A stretch of DNA of 47,090 bases, from positions 1 through 47,090 of the forward strand of contig CAZTAO010000038.1 in NCBI GenBank assembly GCA_964611645.1, given 5' to 3'. The DNA comes from CAZTAO01 sp964611645. GTDB taxonomy: Bacteria; Armatimonadota; UBA5829. Below, in pieces: positions 13,564-23,432 of the stretch. Below the pieces are notes generated by a model. That model worked only from the letters and a program-made list of their open reading frames with translations. It did no database searches and was not told the origin of the DNA. Numbering within the stretch: the first letter of the stretch is position 1; each line of letters opens with the position of its first letter. The translations under genes and the position numbers were made by a program.

Positions 13564-16500
13564 ATGCCATCGATCTGCACTCGCGCGCACTGTGTTGCCA
13601 TGTTCAGGGCTGTCTTGGTTGTGTTGACTTGCGCATTCGTGGCCATGCTGTGTGTCGTGACAAGCGCTGCATCATCCGCGCAGGCTGGCGGATCTGATTG
13701 CCGGACTATCTCCTATCCTCTGGCTGGCCCGTCGGCGTCATTTGTGCCTGGCGTTGGGATGGACGGCAAGCCCACTGGATATCGGCTGGAGGCCACGGGA
13801 TTTGGCAGTTTCAGCTCACCCGGGAATCCCGCGCTGCCGTTCAGAGGGATAACCCTCGCGCTGCCGCCGGACGCTGACCCGGAAACCATCAGGGTTGAGG
13901 TTTGTAACGGCGTATACGAAGAGTCGCAATGCGCTGAGGCGGTCGCGCCGTGCCCGCCAATGGCCGCCAACACCTCGGACGGGAAGCTACTGGACTGGGG
14001 GCCGGATAAGAATATCTCCAACGGCAAGAACCTGCTTGTGTACGGAGCTAACGCGCTCTACCCCGGTTCGCACGTCATCGCGGGGATTCCAGGCAAAATG
14101 GGTGACTGGAACATGCTCCCCGTGGAGTTCTGGCCATATCGCTACAACCCCATCACCAAAAGTCTGGTAAAGTTGGTGAAGGGCGATCTTGTAATAAGCT
14201 TCGGCACACTTGCCCGCCTGCAGGGTACCGGCCAGAGACCGTTCACCCCGTATGGAGTCTCGGACGTCGTCGATAACTACGACCAGGCGAAAGGGTGGTA
14301 TTCGGCTAACAGACTCGCCCTCGATACGCTTCCAGGGTACGTTATCATCACAACATCCGCAATCAAGACAGCCTGCTGGAAGCTGCCGTTCATCGCTACG
14401 CTGCGCAACGGACAGGGGTTCAACACGCAGGTGATTGATGAGACTCAGTGGGGAGGCGGAACAGGCGATACCGCAGCAGAGAACATACGGACCTGGCTCA
14501 AGAACAACTACGTGTCGATGAACATTCAGTACGTCCTGCTGATCGGCGACCCCAACCCGACTTCCGGCGACGTTCCGATGAAAATGCTCTGGCCGCGCAA
14601 TAACGAAACCACGGATACAAGTATGCGCGATGCGCCCTCCGACTACTACTATGCCGATCTGACCGGAGACTGGGACTACGACGGTGATGGTTGCTACGGG
14701 GAATCGGATGATGACAAGGTTCTGGGCGGGGTTGACCGATTCATAGAGGTTATGGTTGGACGTATCCCCTACTACGGCAACGCGGACAATCTCAATAGCA
14801 TCGTGCAGAAGATCTATGACTATGAGACCTTGCCGCAGGGCGAGTGGGTCAACAGGGCCCTGCTGCCTATGAAGCCCAGCGACGACTCCACTCCCGGATA
14901 CCATCTTGGAGAGGCCATCAAGAACGACTTTCTGGTTCCCTGGGGGAAGACCTACACCAGAATATATGAGGACAGAAACTACACCGATCCGCCCGCGGAG
15001 TTCTCTCCGTGCAAGGAGGCTACCGTGCTTGCGGAGTGGAAGAAGCGGGCGGGAATGGTGTTCTGGTGGAGTCACGGATGGGACTGGGGGGCCGCAGACG
15101 TCTTCAGCTCACCCAACTGTCCGAAACTCGACGACACGTCTCCGTCAGTCGTGTTCCAGGTCTCATGCCTGAACGGTAAGCCCGAGAGCAATAACAACCT
15201 TGGATACCAGTTGCTCAACCACGGCGCGGTAGCAACCGTAAGCGCAAGCCGAGTGTCTTGGTACTGGGTGGGGGAAACCAGCTACAACTACTCAGCGTCC
15301 AACGCAGGCATGTCCTGGCAGTTTGCCAAGCGAATGATCCAGGACCACAAGAGCCTGGGTGACGCGACGTATTTCATGAGAACCAGCGTCCCTCTGGACT
15401 TCTGGATGAACCACTGCGTCTTCAACTTGTACGGCGATCCGGCCACAAAGCTCGCCGAGAAGTCTTCGGCCTTGTACGCAAGAAGCATCACTCCTGCGAC
15501 TGCGGCCAACACCGGGCCGGTGAACATAACCGATCTGGCGGGAAACGGGTTCCAGACTGGCGCTGTGGTGACCCTGCGCAAACGCAGTCAGACCGCAGTC
15601 ACGGCCACAAGTGTCAACGTGGTTAGCACAGAGAAGATCACCTGCACATTCGACCTGGCCGGAAAGGTTACCGGAGACTGGCAGGTCTATGTCAAGAATC
15701 CCGACGGGCAGGAAGTGCAGATGCCCGGCTGGTTTATGGTTACGCTGGCGAGTGTGACGGGCGTGACCCCGTCATTCGGCTACAATACAGGATCGACTGC
15801 TATAACCAATCTCGCGGGAACCGGCTCTACAGCAGGCTCCACCGTGAAACTCACGATGGCGGGGCAGCCGGATATTCCCGCCACCGGGGTGACCATAGTC
15901 AGTTCAACCAAGATCACGTGCTCCTTCGATCTCTCCGGCAAGGCGCCCGGGACACGGGATGTCGTGGTGAGCAGCCCATCTGGTCAGGTCGCGCAACTCT
16001 CCGGCGCGTTCAGAGTTATCTCTGTGCCTGAGGAGGGCTTTGAGTCCGGCGACCTGAGCAGACTGCCGTGGTTCACATTTGGCGTTAACGACTGGCAGAC
16101 TACTACGCATCAGTACCACACGGGGTCACGATCCCTCACGTTCTTAGGTCAGTCACACCCCAGCTATTTCGAGATTACGCTCGATAGAGAAGCCGGGGCC
16201 GTCTCATTCTTCAAGTATGCATACACCGGATATACGGCCAGTCGCTTGAGATTCCTGATCGATGGTGTCGAGATGGCCATCTGGGGAAATGAGACCTGGG
16301 CTTCCGTCCCCGACATCTTCGACGTGTCGGCTGGAACGCACACATACAGGTGGGAACTGGTCAAGAGCGGAGATTTCAGCAACGTGACCGCGTATGTGGA
16401 TGACATCGGTTTTCCGCCCGCTCCGGCAAACATAACAGTCAGCAGCCTGCGGCCCAGAAGAGGCGTCAACTCCGGGGTGGTGGGAATAGACTACCTCTGC

Positions 16501-18972
16501 GGGAGTGGGTTCGTCAGCGGGGCGACGGCGAGACTGCGTAAGACCGGGCAACCGGATATCCCGGCGTCTTCGGTTGCCGTGGTGAACCCCGGAAAGATCA
16601 CCTGCAACTTTGACCTCACCGGCAAGAGTCCTGGCTATTGGGACCTCATAGTCACAAATCCCGACGGGCAAATGGATTGGGCATACAATGCTTTCCTTGT
16701 GGAGCTTCCGGTAGAAGAAGACTTTGAGACCGGCAACCTGAGCAAGCTGCCATGGACTACCGGCGGATCGGCTGGCTGGGTAGTTCAGTCAGCTAGTAAG
16801 CGCTCCGGCTCATACGCTGCTGCCTCGCAGTCAGGGGCCAACTGGCTTCAGGTCACCGTGCCCGGTCGCACTGCGGGATATGTCACCTACTACAAGAAGC
16901 AGGGCCAGAGCGGCAGCGTGACGACTCTGAAGTTCTTTGTGGACGGAGTTGAGCGATCCAGCCTCAAGTCCCGTGTTGATTGGAGTTCGGAGCCTGACAC
17001 ATTCTACGTGGCGGCAGGAACACATACCTACAGATGGGAGACGGACAATCAGTATTGTTGGCTCGATGACATCACTTTTCCGCCCGCTGTACGCATTGAT
17101 AATATAAGCCCCAACATCGGCTCAAACAACGGAAACCTGACTATCAAGTCGCTGACTGGCGCAGGTTTCAAGGCTGGCTGCGGGGTCCGCCTCACCCAGA
17201 AAGGCCAGACGGATATCGTCGCGACTGGGGTAACTCGTTCAGGTGATACTTTGTTGGTATGCACGTTCAACCTGAAGAACGCGGCTGTCGGCAAGTGGGA
17301 CGTCGTTGTCAGCAACACGGACGGCTCTTACGCCAGGATGCGGCAGGGATTCACTGTGAAATACCCCGCGCCCACCCTTGCCTCCATCACCCCAAACGTC
17401 GGATGGAACTCAGGCACGGTCAATATCACGGGTATAGTCGGGACCGGCTTCCGGAGCGGAGCGACGGTCAAGTTGGTGAGGGGAACCCACGTCATCGCGG
17501 GGACCTCGGTTGTGCCCGCCTCTTCCATCAAGATCACCTGCGCTTTCAACTTGAGTGGCGCCCCTCCGGGAACCTATGACCTGGTTGTGACCAACGCCGA
17601 CGGCCAGTCGGCAAAGCTGGCTGGAAGCTTCATTGTATATGGCCCCCCGCCGATCCTGTCATCAGTCTCGCCTGGCTCAGGCGTGAACGATGCTTCAGTC
17701 AAAGTGAGCCTGTTCGGGCAGGCGTTCGAGAAGGGCGCATCAATAAAGCTGACTAGCGGCGCGAACACCATTGTCGGCACTTCCGTGGAAACTGTCAATG
17801 CCAAGGAAATGAACTGCTTGTTCAGGCTGAACGGCGCCACGCCGGGCCTCTGGAATGTGATGTTGACCAATCCCGACGGCCAGCAGTCGACGCTAACCAA
17901 CGGTTTCTCTGTCCTGAGCCCTGCTCCGACATTCGGCAAGATCTCACCGACAAAGGCCCGCAATACTGCTGATGTAAGGGTCGACATCGTGGGATCAGGG
18001 TTCGAGAAGGGGATCAGCATCAAGCTTACCAGAAGCGGGGAACCGGACATCGTTGCTACGGATGTCAATGTCAGCGATCCGACCACGGTGACGTGCAGAC
18101 TTCCCGTCTCCGGTAAGACGAAAGGCCTCTGGACACTCGTGCTCACCAATCCCAACGGATTCCCACTGGTCGTGACCAATGCATTTACGATATACGCGAA
18201 CCTGACGGTCGCAATAAACCAGAGGTCCAGTCAGCCGGATCCGTGCCAAGGGACGGTCAACTTCACAGTCAACTTCAGCGAGTCGGTCAGTGATTTCACA
18301 GCGACTGATGTGGTGATTGGAGGCACTGCCTTGCCGACTACAGTCGTTATTGCCGCGGGATCAGGGCGGGACTACACTGTGAGAGTTACGGGGATGACTT
18401 TGCACGGGACCGTGACAGCGACCATACCAGCGGGCGCCGCGCACGACGCGGGCGGGTTCCCGAGCCAAGCTTCTTCGAGCGCGGACAACAGCGTAACTTG
18501 GAATACCAAGCCCAGGATTCTCTACATATCGCCCGCAAGCGGCGCGCTTACCACGGGAGTGTGGAAGACGCTCTCCAGTGCGTATGACGACTACAACGGC
18601 GCAACCGATATCCTGAAAGTCTATATGCTGCTGAGTCGCTCTTCCAGCCAAATGGACGCAGCGTACATGATGTACGATCAGTCACTCAACAAGCTATATC
18701 TGAAGAACAATGCCAACACGAGTTGGGGCACAGGCTACGCGCCGGGAAGCGACGTGACGCTCAGCAATAGCCAGGTCTACCTCGACGTCAAGAATACTAC
18801 CATAGCAAGGTCGGGGAAGAACCTGGTTGTGAAGTGGCGGATTCAGCCCAGGGGGGCGTTTCCTGGCACGACTCTCTACGCACACCAGTTCATTATTGAC
18901 AGCGGCTTCTTGTCCAGCGGTTGGACCTTGGTGGGTACTTACCAGGCTTCGGTACCGAGTGCCAACAAGTAG
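13564..18972 (+). CDS. giant secreted gingipain-type (C25) peptidase with IPT/TIG repeats
   Basis: An 1802-aa exported multidomain protein. The signal peptide spans about residues 13-42 (VLVVLTCAFVAMLCVV). A propeptide-like region runs to about 255, then a C25 cysteine peptidase domain (about 255-600) with the expected catalytic pair His504 (WWSHGWDWG) and Cys535 (FQVSCLNG). From about 640 come seven IPT/TIG-like Ig repeats, each with a x-x-SP-N-G-T/S start, a GxGFxxGA turn, ITCxFDLSGK and DLVVTNPDGQ. Two lectin-like inserts (EEGFESGDLSRLPWF... and EEDFETGNLSKLPW...) separate repeats 2, 3 and 4. An Ig-like domain (about 1550-1650) and a C-terminal beta domain end the protein. AGAGGTGATG precedes the ATG; a second start at 13600 would remove 12 residues. 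It probably degrades extracellular protein. No sorting signal is recognised. Confidence 0.85.
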   Translation: MPSICTRAHCVAMFRAVLVVLTCAFVAMLCVVTSAASSAQAGGSDCRTISYPLAGPSASFVPGVGMDGKPTGYRLEATGFGSFSSPGNPALPFRGITLALPPDADPETIRVEVCNGVYEESQCAEAVAPCPPMAANTSDGKLLDWGPDKNISNGKNLLVYGANALYPGSHVIAGIPGKMGDWNMLPVEFWPYRYNPITKSLVKLVKGDLVISFGTLARLQGTGQRPFTPYGVSDVVDNYDQAKGWYSANRLALDTLPGYVIITTSAIKTACWKLPFIATLRNGQGFNTQVIDETQWGGGTGDTAAENIRTWLKNNYVSMNIQYVLLIGDPNPTSGDVPMKMLWPRNNETTDTSMRDAPSDYYYADLTGDWDYDGDGCYGESDDDKVLGGVDRFIEVMVGRIPYYGNADNLNSIVQKIYDYETLPQGEWVNRALLPMKPSDDSTPGYHLGEAIKNDFLVPWGKTYTRIYEDRNYTDPPAEFSPCKEATVLAEWKKRAGMVFWWSHGWDWGAADVFSSPNCPKLDDTSPSVVFQVSCLNGKPESNNNLGYQLLNHGAVATVSASRVSWYWVGETSYNYSASNAGMSWQFAKRMIQDHKSLGDATYFMRTSVPLDFWMNHCVFNLYGDPATKLAEKSSALYARSITPATAANTGPVNITDLAGNGFQTGAVVTLRKRSQTAVTATSVNVVSTEKITCTFDLAGKVTGDWQVYVKNPDGQEVQMPGWFMVTLASVTGVTPSFGYNTGSTAITNLAGTGSTAGSTVKLTMAGQPDIPATGVTIVSSTKITCSFDLSGKAPGTRDVVVSSPSGQVAQLSGAFRVISVPEEGFESGDLSRLPWFTFGVNDWQTTTHQYHTGSRSLTFLGQSHPSYFEITLDREAGAVSFFKYAYTGYTASRLRFLIDGVEMAIWGNETWASVPDIFDVSAGTHTYRWELVKSGDFSNVTAYVDDIGFPPAPANITVSSLRPRRGVNSGVVGIDYLCGSGFVSGATARLRKTGQPDIPASSVAVVNPGKITCNFDLTGKSPGYWDLIVTNPDGQMDWAYNAFLVELPVEEDFETGNLSKLPWTTGGSAGWVVQSASKRSGSYAAASQSGANWLQVTVPGRTAGYVTYYKKQGQSGSVTTLKFFVDGVERSSLKSRVDWSSEPDTFYVAAGTHTYRWETDNQYCWLDDITFPPAVRIDNISPNIGSNNGNLTIKSLTGAGFKAGCGVRLTQKGQTDIVATGVTRSGDTLLVCTFNLKNAAVGKWDVVVSNTDGSYARMRQGFTVKYPAPTLASITPNVGWNSGTVNITGIVGTGFRSGATVKLVRGTHVIAGTSVVPASSIKITCAFNLSGAPPGTYDLVVTNADGQSAKLAGSFIVYGPPPILSSVSPGSGVNDASVKVSLFGQAFEKGASIKLTSGANTIVGTSVETVNAKEMNCLFRLNGATPGLWNVMLTNPDGQQSTLTNGFSVLSPAPTFGKISPTKARNTADVRVDIVGSGFEKGISIKLTRSGEPDIVATDVNVSDPTTVTCRLPVSGKTKGLWTLVLTNPNGFPLVVTNAFTIYANLTVAINQRSSQPDPCQGTVNFTVNFSESVSDFTATDVVIGGTALPTTVVIAAGSGRDYTVRVTGMTLHGTVTATIPAGAAHDAGGFPSQASSSADNSVTWNTKPRILYISPASGALTTGVWKTLSSAYDDYNGATDILKVYMLLSRSSSQMDAAYMMYDQSLNKLYLKNNANTSWGTGYAPGSDVTLSNSQVYLDVKNTTIARSGKNLVVKWRIQPRGAFPGTTLYAHQFIIDSGFLSSGWTLVGTYQASVPSANK

Positions 18973-19123
18973 CCATCTAGATCATCTTCTCGCGGCGCAA
19001 TCTTGCCGAGCTGCCACGGGGCATATTCGGCATCCAGGCATACCGATGCTGCGCCACGCCCCACATCCGCTATCTGCCACATGATCCCCGAGAGAAAACC
19101 TGCAGTTTTTCTCCGATTACCCC

Positions 19124-19152
19124 TTGACACGCGTATCGCCCTGAAGTATACT
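19124..19152 (+). promoter_or_regulatory. promoter of the lacI-type regulator gene
   Basis: TTGACA (19124-19129), 17 nt, TATACT (19147-19152): near-consensus. The predicted start, about 19159, coincides with the left edge of the operator palindrome, the arrangement of a self-repressed promoter. Confidence 0.8.
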
Positions 19153-19158
19153 CTCATG

Positions 19159-19188
19159 CAGTAACCGGTTACCGGTACTCGGTTACTG
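19159..19188 (+). promoter_or_regulatory. operator for the LacI-type regulator
   Basis: CAGTAACCG (19159-19167) and CGGTTACTG (19180-19188) form a 9-bp inverted repeat. Nested in it is a perfect 12-bp palindrome, GTAACCGGTTAC (19161-19172). A palindrome with a central CG is characteristic of LacI-family operators. Its place at the transcription start implies autorepression. Confidence 0.75.
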
Positions 19189-19214
19189 CTGAGAATATAG
19201 GAGTTGGTGAAGCT

Positions 19215-20210
19215 ATGGCGCGTGTCAGAATTGCCGATATCGCGGCGCAAACCAAGGTGTCCAAGGCGACGGTCTCTCGGATTCTCAACAACGCCGAGAA
19301 TGCCTTTATCTCAGACCAAACACGAGCTTTGGTGAAGAAGACTGCCAAGGAGATGGGCTATACGCCCAACCTCCACGCCAGAGCTCTGAGCAAGGGACGG
19401 ACGGACGTCATTGCGTTGGCCCTGCCCGAATTGAAGAGTCCGTTCTTCTCCTGGATCGCCGATACTGCGTGTGTGCAACTCCGCCAGATGGGCTTTGAAG
19501 TGATATTGCAGGTAGGCGTGTGGCACGAGCAGGCGCCGAGGCCCACATATCCCGTCGGTTCCCCGGTTGATGCCGTCCTGGGATGGACAAGTGAGTGGGA
19601 CCAAGGACCACTTGCCGCCCTGGTCAGTGAGTATGCAATTCCGGCTGTGCGGATAGGCTTTGCTTCGGAGGAGTCCGAACTGGTGGACTCTTCACTAGTT
19701 GACCCCGAATCAGCCGTGAGGAGCGCCATGTGCTCGATCCTGGAATCCGGAAGAAAGCGCATCTGTTTCGTTACAAGTTCGGTGGAAGCTGCGGATACCG
19801 AGCTGCGACAGGCGATATACCTGGAGACCGTGCGTGAAGCCGGGATCCAGCCGCAGGTGATCGTGGCTGATCACTACGACAAGCTCACTGTCTACAAGGC
19901 TGTATTGAAGCATCTCACTGAGAATCCCGAAGTAGACGGCATGTTCTGCCTCAGCGATTACTACGCCATCGCGGCCCACGCAGCCATCAGGAAGACAGGA
20001 CGCCGGATCCCCGAGGATGTGGCCCTGATCGGGTGTGACGGGATTGAAGACGGGGACCTCATGGATCCTCCACTGAGCACCATCGTGCAGCCTGTGGAGC
20101 AGATGATCTCACTAGCTTGCCAAGTGTTGAAGAACCGGCTCGAAAACCCGGATTCACCGCCGATGCACGAGCGCGTTCAAGCTGAGTTTGTGCGCAAAGG
20201 CTCTTCGTAA
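19215..20210 (+). CDS. LacI family transcriptional regulator
   Basis: A 331-aa repressor. The N-terminal helix-turn-helix (residues 5-25, IADIAAQTKVSKATVSRILN) and hinge helix (NLHARALSKGRT) are typical. The rest is a periplasmic-binding-protein-like sensor domain, ending in the family pattern EDVALIGCDGIEDGDLMDPPLSTIVQPVEQM. The ligand is presumably a sugar, to judge by the glycan-related neighbours. The DUF4091 gene begins 36 nt after the stop and is probably co-transcribed. A near-consensus promoter with an overlapping palindrome lies upstream. The ATG at 19215 has only a moderate ribosome site (AGGAGTTGG, 19200-19208). Confidence 0.93.
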   Translation: MARVRIADIAAQTKVSKATVSRILNNAENAFISDQTRALVKKTAKEMGYTPNLHARALSKGRTDVIALALPELKSPFFSWIADTACVQLRQMGFEVILQVGVWHEQAPRPTYPVGSPVDAVLGWTSEWDQGPLAALVSEYAIPAVRIGFASEESELVDSSLVDPESAVRSAMCSILESGRKRICFVTSSVEAADTELRQAIYLETVREAGIQPQVIVADHYDKLTVYKAVLKHLTENPEVDGMFCLSDYYAIAAHAAIRKTGRRIPEDVALIGCDGIEDGDLMDPPLSTIVQPVEQMISLACQVLKNRLENPDSPPMHERVQAEFVRKGSS

Positions 20211-20246
20211 CACCCACTAGACTGATCCCGGAGGATTTGTGCTTTG

Positions 20247-22388
20247 ATGTGTTTCAATCGACGGTTAGTCACCGCTGCCGCTATCTCTGCGTGCCTTTTG
20301 TGTCTTCTCCACGCGAGCACTGCCTCAGCAGACGAGAAGCTTGGGCCTGAGATCATCATAAACGGGTCGATGGAGCAGGATGGCGCCTGGCAGGGGATAG
20401 CTCTGGGGTCGGCCACTGCGCCCAAACTCACGGAGCGAACCGATCGAGAGAAGCACGGCGGCAGATGGTCGACCCACGTAGTTATCGAGCGCACTCTCTA
20501 TGAATACCCCCGCCTGCGCAGCACAGCGTTCAAGACCGAGGCCGGCAAGACCTACAAAGTCAGTATGTGGATGAAGGCGACGCACGGCGCCGCCAAAGCG
20601 GTCTGGATGAACGATGTCGCCGGGTGGCACTACTTCTACCAGCCTTCGGCCTCTTTCACTTCCCCGTCCTGGCGAGAGTACACCACCTACTACACCGAAC
20701 GCGCGACTTCCAACACAACCTATCTGGACATCATGGCGGTCGGCGAGAAGACCGAGTTCTACCTTGACGATGTCTCAATAAGAGAGGTCGACCAGTCTGT
20801 TCGTACGGTTCAGTCTCAATGGGAAAACGCCTTCCCGGGCAGGTCATACATCTGCTGGCAGAAGTCGCCCTGGGACAACACCCTCAAGCAGGTCCAGTGG
20901 CCGCCTGACCGGGTGAAGGAATGTAGCGGAATCGGCGCTGCGATGGGAAAGAGCGAGTATGAGTCGGCGAGTTTTGTGGTGACCAACTTCTCCGGCAAGG
21001 ACATGGCGTTCGACGTGCGCGCTGTTTCGCCTTCAATAGGTGTAACTCTTAGGGAAGCTGTGTGGGTGGATGCCTACAGCGGGAACAAGGTCAACGACGC
21101 GCTGCCGCTGCTGGATGGCAAGCTAAGCATACCCAGCGGCGAGAGTCGCGAGGTTTGGATTACGCTTAGAACGCAGGACCAGGCGCCCGGAGTATACAAG
21201 GGCCGCATAGAAGTCCAGCCCGATGGTGGGGCGGTTCAGAGCATACCGGTAAGTGTCAAGGTATACCCAGTGACTTTGCCAGACCCGCTCCCACTTCACG
21301 TCTACTACTGGGACTTCATTGTGCCGACTTGGAGCGGGCCCGAGCTTACCAAGGCGTGGGCTGATGATCTCAAGGCTCACTACGTGAACACCGGCATAGC
21401 GCATCCCTACATAATGCCCAAGTTGGCCACGGATGCCAACGGCAAGCTTCAGCCTCTGGACTTCGAGCTTCTCGACAAGACCCTGGATGTCTACGACGGA
21501 ATGAACGTGAAGATGGTCGTCTTTCACTGGGTTGCCCAAGGCTATCTGGAGAACATAGAGAACCCCAAGTTTATGACACCGGAATGGAAAGAGGTCTTTG
21601 CGGACTGGCTTACCCAATGGGTTGCGCACCTCAAACAGCGTGGCTATGGCTACGATCGATTTGCTGTCTACCCGTACGATGAGATCCTCACTGCAAAGGT
21701 CTACAATATGGCCCGGCTCATCAAGCGGATTGATCCCAATATCAAGTTCTTCGTGAACTGCCCCGGCTTCAAGACCGAGGAGCCAACCGCCATAGCTCCC
21801 TACGTGGATATCTACTGTCCGATGCTATACAGCCACTTGGGATGGGCCAATTTCGAGGAGACCTGGGCAGCCCGAGAGCTTGCAGCGAAGACTCTCAACA
21901 AGAATCGGGAGTTCTTCTGGACCTATGCCAACAATCCCGACTGGCAGCCGGAGGAATCCTCTCCCTACTCGTTCTACAGGCTGGCTGCGTGGCGGGCTTG
22001 GAACGAGGGAATGGGCGGGTTCGGCTACTGGATATACAGCTACAGCGGGCGATGGAACTCCTACAAGGTCGATGCTATCGAGCCGAACTTCCCGGTGGTG
22101 TATGATTCCAGCCTGCCGGACGCTCCCCAGGGGATGACCAGGAAAGAGCGCGTGGTGACAGGCAAGAGATGGGAAGCTACCCGTGAGGGAGTGGAAGACA
22201 TAGCATATCTGGAAATGCTTCGGCGGGCTGTGGAATCGCCTGGGGCAAGCTCAAGCGCCGAAAGGTCGGGCAGGGAACTGTTGGAGAAGTTGCCTGCCAA
22301 GCTCATCGCCAGGCCGGACGATTCAGGTCCGGTGGATGCGGCAAAGGAAGCTGTTCTCCGCGCGCTGTCGAAGCTTGGCGCGCATTGA
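20247..22388 (+). CDS. secreted DUF4091 protein, glycoside-hydrolase-like
   Basis: A 713-aa exported protein with a signal peptide (about residues 5-29, ending ASTASADE). Residues about 33-190 look like a carbohydrate-binding beta-sandwich (PEIIINGSMEQDGAW..., FYLDDVSIREV). Residues about 200-350 are another beta domain. From about 350 a TIM-barrel-like part follows (HVYYWDFIVP, MVVFHWVAQGY, DRFAVYPYDEI, VDIYCPMLYSH) and the C-terminal DUF4091 region (GGFGYWIYSYSGRWNSY, EGVEDIAYLEMLRRA). Family members are related to glycoside hydrolases, but activity is largely untested. GGAGG lies 12 nt before the ATG at 20247; a TTG three bases earlier is less likely. Confidence 0.82.
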   Translation: MCFNRRLVTAAAISACLLCLLHASTASADEKLGPEIIINGSMEQDGAWQGIALGSATAPKLTERTDREKHGGRWSTHVVIERTLYEYPRLRSTAFKTEAGKTYKVSMWMKATHGAAKAVWMNDVAGWHYFYQPSASFTSPSWREYTTYYTERATSNTTYLDIMAVGEKTEFYLDDVSIREVDQSVRTVQSQWENAFPGRSYICWQKSPWDNTLKQVQWPPDRVKECSGIGAAMGKSEYESASFVVTNFSGKDMAFDVRAVSPSIGVTLREAVWVDAYSGNKVNDALPLLDGKLSIPSGESREVWITLRTQDQAPGVYKGRIEVQPDGGAVQSIPVSVKVYPVTLPDPLPLHVYYWDFIVPTWSGPELTKAWADDLKAHYVNTGIAHPYIMPKLATDANGKLQPLDFELLDKTLDVYDGMNVKMVVFHWVAQGYLENIENPKFMTPEWKEVFADWLTQWVAHLKQRGYGYDRFAVYPYDEILTAKVYNMARLIKRIDPNIKFFVNCPGFKTEEPTAIAPYVDIYCPMLYSHLGWANFEETWAARELAAKTLNKNREFFWTYANNPDWQPEESSPYSFYRLAAWRAWNEGMGGFGYWIYSYSGRWNSYKVDAIEPNFPVVYDSSLPDAPQGMTRKERVVTGKRWEATREGVEDIAYLEMLRRAVESPGASSSAERSGRELLEKLPAKLIARPDDSGPVDAAKEAVLRALSKLGAH

Positions 22389-22553
22389 TACGAGTGGTCA
22401 CGATTCTCATTTGTTGAGGTAGAGTGCCTATGCACTTTGTTCTGTGACCTGCTGGTTGGTCGGCACTGCGTTGGTGTCAACAAACGGGCTGCGTCTGGCC
22501 TGCGGGCGTCGCCCGGGAATTATCTGTAGGCAAAACATTACGGAGGAAAGACA

Positions 22554-23246
22554 ATGAAGAGAAGGGGTTTCACTTTGATCGAGCTGCTTGTCGTGATAGC
22601 GATTATCGCGATTCTGGCAGCAATCCTGTTCCCGGTTTTCGCCAAGGCACGTGAGAAGGCCAGGCAAACCACTTGTCTGAGCAATATGAAGCAGATTGGT
22701 ATGGGCACAATGCAGTACGTGCAGGACTATGACGAGCAGTTCCCGTACGCGGTACGCACGGCTGACGACAGCGCCACCTATATTGCGACGATTGTCGACG
22801 CTCTGAATCCCTACACCAAAGCTGACCAGGTATGGTGGTGCCCGAGCCAGCCGAAGCCGGGTGTCAATGTCACATCTATGGGCAAGTACCCATGCCATGT
22901 TCGCTTGAATATGTACGTGACCGGGTATCTCGTTGGCAACTTCGGGGCTTGGGGAACCTACTGGTGGAACAAGCCGGCCACGCTTGCGGCAATCAAGACC
23001 CCCGCGAGCACGTTCTTCGGCATGGATGGCTACAACGCCGATAGTGCCTCCAATAAGGATGTTGCGTGGGACTACGCCAACTACATGTACATTCGAATTG
23101 CCCCGGTCTACTGGTGGAATGGCCGTCCGCCCGGAGAGGTCCACAGCGATGGCATGAATATCATCTACTGTGACGGCCATGCCAAGTGGACTAAGGAGAT
23201 CGCTGTTGCTGAGGGTGGCGGCTCCATCTGGAACCTGAACAACTAG
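22554..23246 (+). CDS. prepilin-like protein with DUF1559-type C-terminus
   Basis: A 230-aa type IV pilin-like or pseudopilin-like protein. The N-terminus MKRRGFTLIELLVVIAIIA carries the prepilin peptidase site (G-F-T-L-I-E) and the hydrophobic helix. The segment FPVFAKAREKARQTTCLSNMK follows, then a globular domain rich in W, Y and N. It ends with HSDGMNIIYCDGHAKW, the H-x9-DG type motif of planctomycete and armatimonadote proteins of this class. Such proteins occur in many copies per genome and their function is not settled. GGAGGAAAG stands 4-5 nt before the ATG. It lies between the DUF4091 and GH13 genes, so it may belong to the glycan locus. Confidence 0.88.
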   Translation: MKRRGFTLIELLVVIAIIAILAAILFPVFAKAREKARQTTCLSNMKQIGMGTMQYVQDYDEQFPYAVRTADDSATYIATIVDALNPYTKADQVWWCPSQPKPGVNVTSMGKYPCHVRLNMYVTGYLVGNFGAWGTYWWNKPATLAAIKTPASTFFGMDGYNADSASNKDVAWDYANYMYIRIAPVYWWNGRPPGEVHSDGMNIIYCDGHAKWTKEIAVAEGGGSIWNLNN

Positions 23247-23264
23247 CCTGAACTGGTTGGTTCG

Positions 23265-23291
23265 TTGACGCCGGGCAGTATACGGCGTCAA
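23265..23291 (+). terminator. hairpin after the prepilin gene, possible terminator
   Basis: TTGACGCCG (23265-23273) pairs perfectly with CGGCGTCAA (23283-23291) around a 9-nt loop, 19 nt after the stop. No T-tract follows, so termination is uncertain. Confidence 0.4.
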
Positions 23292-23369
23292 GGACAGTGA
23301 AAGAAGCCCGCATCTGCAATTCGGCCCCGGGGCGGAATCGTCCCTTGCGCCGGTCGCAGGTGCGGGTGC

Positions 23370-23399
23370 TTGCACGAGTGGGGGCTTTCGCGGTACACT
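23370..23399 (+). promoter_or_regulatory. candidate promoter of the GH13 gene
   Basis: TTGCAC (23370-23375), 18 nt, TACACT (23394-23399), 33 nt before the ATG. It is moderate in quality. No copy of the LacI-type operator is seen here. Confidence 0.4.
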
Positions 23400-23432
23400 C
23401 TTGTGTCAGCGAAACGATATTGAGGTAAGTTA

